From: Mycobacterium montefiorense
GTDB lineage: Bacteria; Actinomycetota; Actinomycetes; Mycobacteriales; Mycobacteriaceae
NCBI RefSeq assembly: GCF_003112775.1
Contig: NZ_BFCH01000001.1
Coordinates: 62,001-126,000, forward strand
Direction of reading: 5' to 3'
DNA length: 64,000 nucleotides
A program made the position numbers and the translations under genes. Under the pieces are notes generated by a model. The model saw nothing but the letters and a program-made list of their open reading frames with translations. It searched no databases and was not told where the DNA came from. Shown piece by piece: positions 61,586 through 64,000 of this stretch. How positions within the stretch are numbered: position 1 is the first letter of the stretch; the number at the start of each line of letters is the position of its first letter.

Positions 61586-63999
61586 GCCCACTTGCGGTGC
61601 AACGCCAGGGTCTGGCGGACAAAGTGGGCTGTCGAAGAGTCTCGCGGCGCGCACTGGATCATGCTCAGCGCGCCGACCAGATAGACAAGTTGTGATGCCG
61701 TGGTGCCGGCCAGCCCGCCGAGATACTCGATTGCTGCCGGCGTGGCCGCGGCCGCCCCGGCGTGGTCGCCACACCAGAAGTGCAGGCCCTGCTTCATGGC
61801 TGCGGCGACGCCCAGGGCCACCTCGTCGCCCTCGAGACGGGCCGCCGGCAGCACGTCTCGCTCGTCGTAACCGCTCTCGCCGGCGAGCAGGAAGGGATCG
61901 GCGCTGCGGCCCATCAAATTGAGGCAAAGCTGCTGCATCGCCTGGCAAAGGGCGCTGGGCACGGGCTGGGAACGGAACTGCGGGATCAGCGAGCTGGCCA
62001 GCGCATCGATCTCCGCGAGCGGACGGCCGGCCCAGAATGACTGGGCTAGCAGGACTGCGACCAGGTAGGCGGCATACTCCTGGTCGCCTTGATCGAGTGC
62101 CTCCTCGGCGCTGTCGCGAAGCTCGCCCAAGCCGTCGCGGATCGGTTGCCGCCAGTGGCGGATGTAGTCCAGGTGCATGAACACCGTCTGCGGCCGGGTC
62201 TCCCGGAATTCCGGGCGCTCGGCAAGCTGCATGGCTACCTCGCCGAAGCGCTGACCGCCCGCGTAGTCACCGACCAGCACGAGGACAATCCCGTACGCGG
62301 CCATGACCAGCGGCGAGGACGGTGTGTGGCCGTACGCCAAGGTCAGATTGAGTTGCTTTCGGACCAGCAAGGGCAGGAGGTTCGGCCGGACGAGCACCGC
62401 CATGCTGCACAGTTCGACAAGAATCCGGTGCAGCGCGATGAATCCCTGGTCATCGCAGTGCGGGAGCCGCAGCAGCCGCTCGGTGCTCCAGCCACGCATC
62501 GTCAGCCTCATCCGGGCGATCGCGTTGCCCATCCGTGGCTTGCCCGCGTCGCTTGGCACCCTTTCGCCGAACTCGTCGAGCGTCTTAAGCCCGATCTCGA
62601 GCGCCTCCTGCAAACGGTTCTCTGCGACGCGCCCCTTGAGCCGCAGGTATGCGAGTCGCGCGCGGTCCGCGGGCTCGCGCAGGATCGTCTCGGCCTCGTC
62701 GAGTAGCGCGTTGAGCGCTGTCACATCACCGACCAGCAATGCCGCGTCGGCGGCGTCGAGTTGCAGCTCCCGGGTCAGCGCGAAGTGTGCGGCCCAACGT
62801 TGCTCACCGAGCAGGTCCAAAGCGTTCCGGCAGTACCCGAAGGCCAACGGGAACGAGGCCTGCGCTCGAGCCTTGCGCGCGGCCCGCCGCACTACCTCGA
62901 CGAACCGGGTGCGCTCTACGTCGTCGGCCAGCCCGAGGCCACCGATGCCGACGTGGCGCGCGGCTTCGAACACCCGAGCGTCGCCGAGCGTGACCAGCCG
63001 TCGGCCGAGGCGCAGGTGAATGGCGCGCATGTCGTCGGCGGACAGCGTCGCGCGCGCCGTTTCGGCCACGCGGTCGTGGCTGAACCGATAGCGGGCGTCG
63101 CGGCTGATCGCGTTGGTGATCCGCTGGCCGCCGCCGTCGAGGGCCTCGATCAGCCGAAGCTCGAGGCAGGCCCAGAGCGCGTGGGCCACGACGTCGGGCG
63201 ACCGTGCGGCCGCTGCCGTGGCGTCGTCGAGGTCGAACTCACCACCGATGCATGACAGCGAACTCAACACTTCCCGGTCGCCGGTGCGAAGTTGGTCGAG
63301 GTAGCGGCCGAGGAACTCGGCTGCCGTCGCGGAGACCTCGATCGACGTGAGCACGCGCAGGTCCCAGCTCGGGTGGCCACCGGGGCCGACCGCGATGAGC
63401 GCGCCTTCGCGTTGGGCGCGGTACAGCAGCTGACGGACCTGCAGCGGATTGCCTCCGGTGCGATGGTGGAACTCGGCGGCCACATCGCTCAGCTCCACGC
63501 TCTGGCCGCACACGTCGGCGAGCAGCTCCTCGACATCTTCGGGCGCCAGCGGTTCGAGTTGAATGGTGTTGAGGTTCTCCGATTTAATGCCCGCCAAGTC
63601 CGGATCGAATTCGCCCGCGCGGTGCGCACCGATGACTAAGACGTTGCGAAGCGACACCGTCAACAGTTCGGACAACAGCAGCAGCGTGTCTCGATCTGCC
63701 CACTGCAAGTCATCAATCGCCAGCACCACCGGGCGGTAGGACGCGGTGGTCGACACCAGTCGGATGGCCGCGCGGTGCAGGCGACGGCGGGCATCCGCCG
63801 CATCGAGGTCGGCATCATCCGAGGATTCGCCCAGCATCTGCGCCAGTTCGGGCACGAGTTCGCAGAGGACACCGGCGAACCCCGACGTCTCGCCGACGAG
63901 ATCGGCACGCCAACTGTCGCGCTCGGCCGCACCGGTGGCCTCCATGGTGCGGACCAGCGAGCTAAGTGCGTCCGCCAATGCTGAGTAGGGCGCCGGTGC
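61555..63999 (-). pseudogene. AAA-ATPase/TPR regulator, partial at the right edge, frameshifted
   Basis: This open frame of about 814 residues has an AAA/STAND-type ATPase with the Walker B-like VVLAIDDLQWADRDTLLLL, and HHRTGGNPLQVRQLLYRA, then long TPR-type repeats. It continues past the window edge; the TTG at 63978 is not a real start. The frame ends at a stop at 61555 within the TPR region (AAGAPRHRMP), whereas the TPR homology goes on in another frame. In intact mycobacterial proteins of this type, ATPase, TPR, GAF and adenylate cyclase are on one chain of more than 1,000 residues, often after a kinase domain. A one-base indel and the later TAG would both be needed to break it. Confidence 0.7.
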
Positions 64000-64000
64000 G

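Overview
The window is from a Mycobacterium, very probably a non-tuberculous species. It is GC-rich and carries a PE and a PPE gene. From about 22.3 to 52.5 kb the gene order follows, in reverse orientation, the M. tuberculosis block Rv2771c-Rv2800: dapB, ald/aldR, nitronate monooxygenase, pepR, gpsI, rpsO, ribF, sirR/mntR, fadE21, ltp1, truB, pptT, pptH and a CocE-type hydrolase. The species cannot be fixed from the sequence alone.

Region 1 (1-22.3 kb) is absent from the M. tuberculosis order and reads as an oxalate and C2-acid assimilation island. It has two formyl-CoA:oxalate CoA-transferases, two OFA-family oxalate/formate transporters and an NAD-dependent formate dehydrogenase in an operon with the PntAB transhydrogenase. 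A PanE-like reductase (candidate oxalyl-CoA reductase) sits in an operon with a short pyruvate kinase and a PE protein. The glycerate pathway follows: gcl, glxR, a frameshifted hyi, and a glycerate 2-kinase. Inferred flow: oxalate to oxalyl-CoA (Frc); oxalyl-CoA to glyoxylate (PanE-like, with NADPH from Fdh plus PntAB); glyoxylate to tartronate semialdehyde (Gcl), glycerate (GlxR), 2-phosphoglycerate and finally pyruvate (Pyk). An FCD-type GntR regulator lies in the island. A 15-bp palindrome, YGYATACNGTATNCA, recurs upstream of a transporter, frc, the pnt-fdh/panE divergent promoter, a histone-deacetylase-like amidohydrolase and the PPE gene. This makes the PE and PPE proteins likely members of the oxalate regulon. 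A second palindrome, TTCCGN5CGGAA, occurs twice in the hyi-gcl/glycerate kinase divergent promoter, a likely site for the IclR regulator.

Region 2 (22.3-52.5 kb) is the conserved chromosomal backbone, with lineage-specific differences. A class A beta-lactamase lies between the nitronate monooxygenase and ald. lppU is missing between rpsO and gpsI. A redox cluster (SRPBCC protein, Baeyer-Villiger-type monooxygenase, predicted di-iron protein, EphD-like hydrolase/SDR fusion, FNR-ferredoxin reductase, TetR, Rieske oxygenase, DapB-like dehydrogenase) sits between aldR and dapB.

Region 3 (52.5-64 kb) is the most unusual part. It is a tightly coupled minus-strand operon, most genes overlapping by 1-8 nt. 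It encodes, in order, an HK97-fold encapsulin-like shell protein, a trans-isoprenyl diphosphate synthase, two small unknown proteins, a CrtC/AttH-like protein, an SCP2-like lipid carrier, a large FAD-dependent phytoene-desaturase-like oxidoreductase and a proline-rich protein with two WRQ-LEQ repeats. This suggests a nanocompartment linked to isoprenoid metabolism. Directly upstream is a large AAA-ATPase/TPR/GAF/adenylate cyclase regulator that appears broken by a frameshift and an in-frame stop, and that runs off the right edge of the window.
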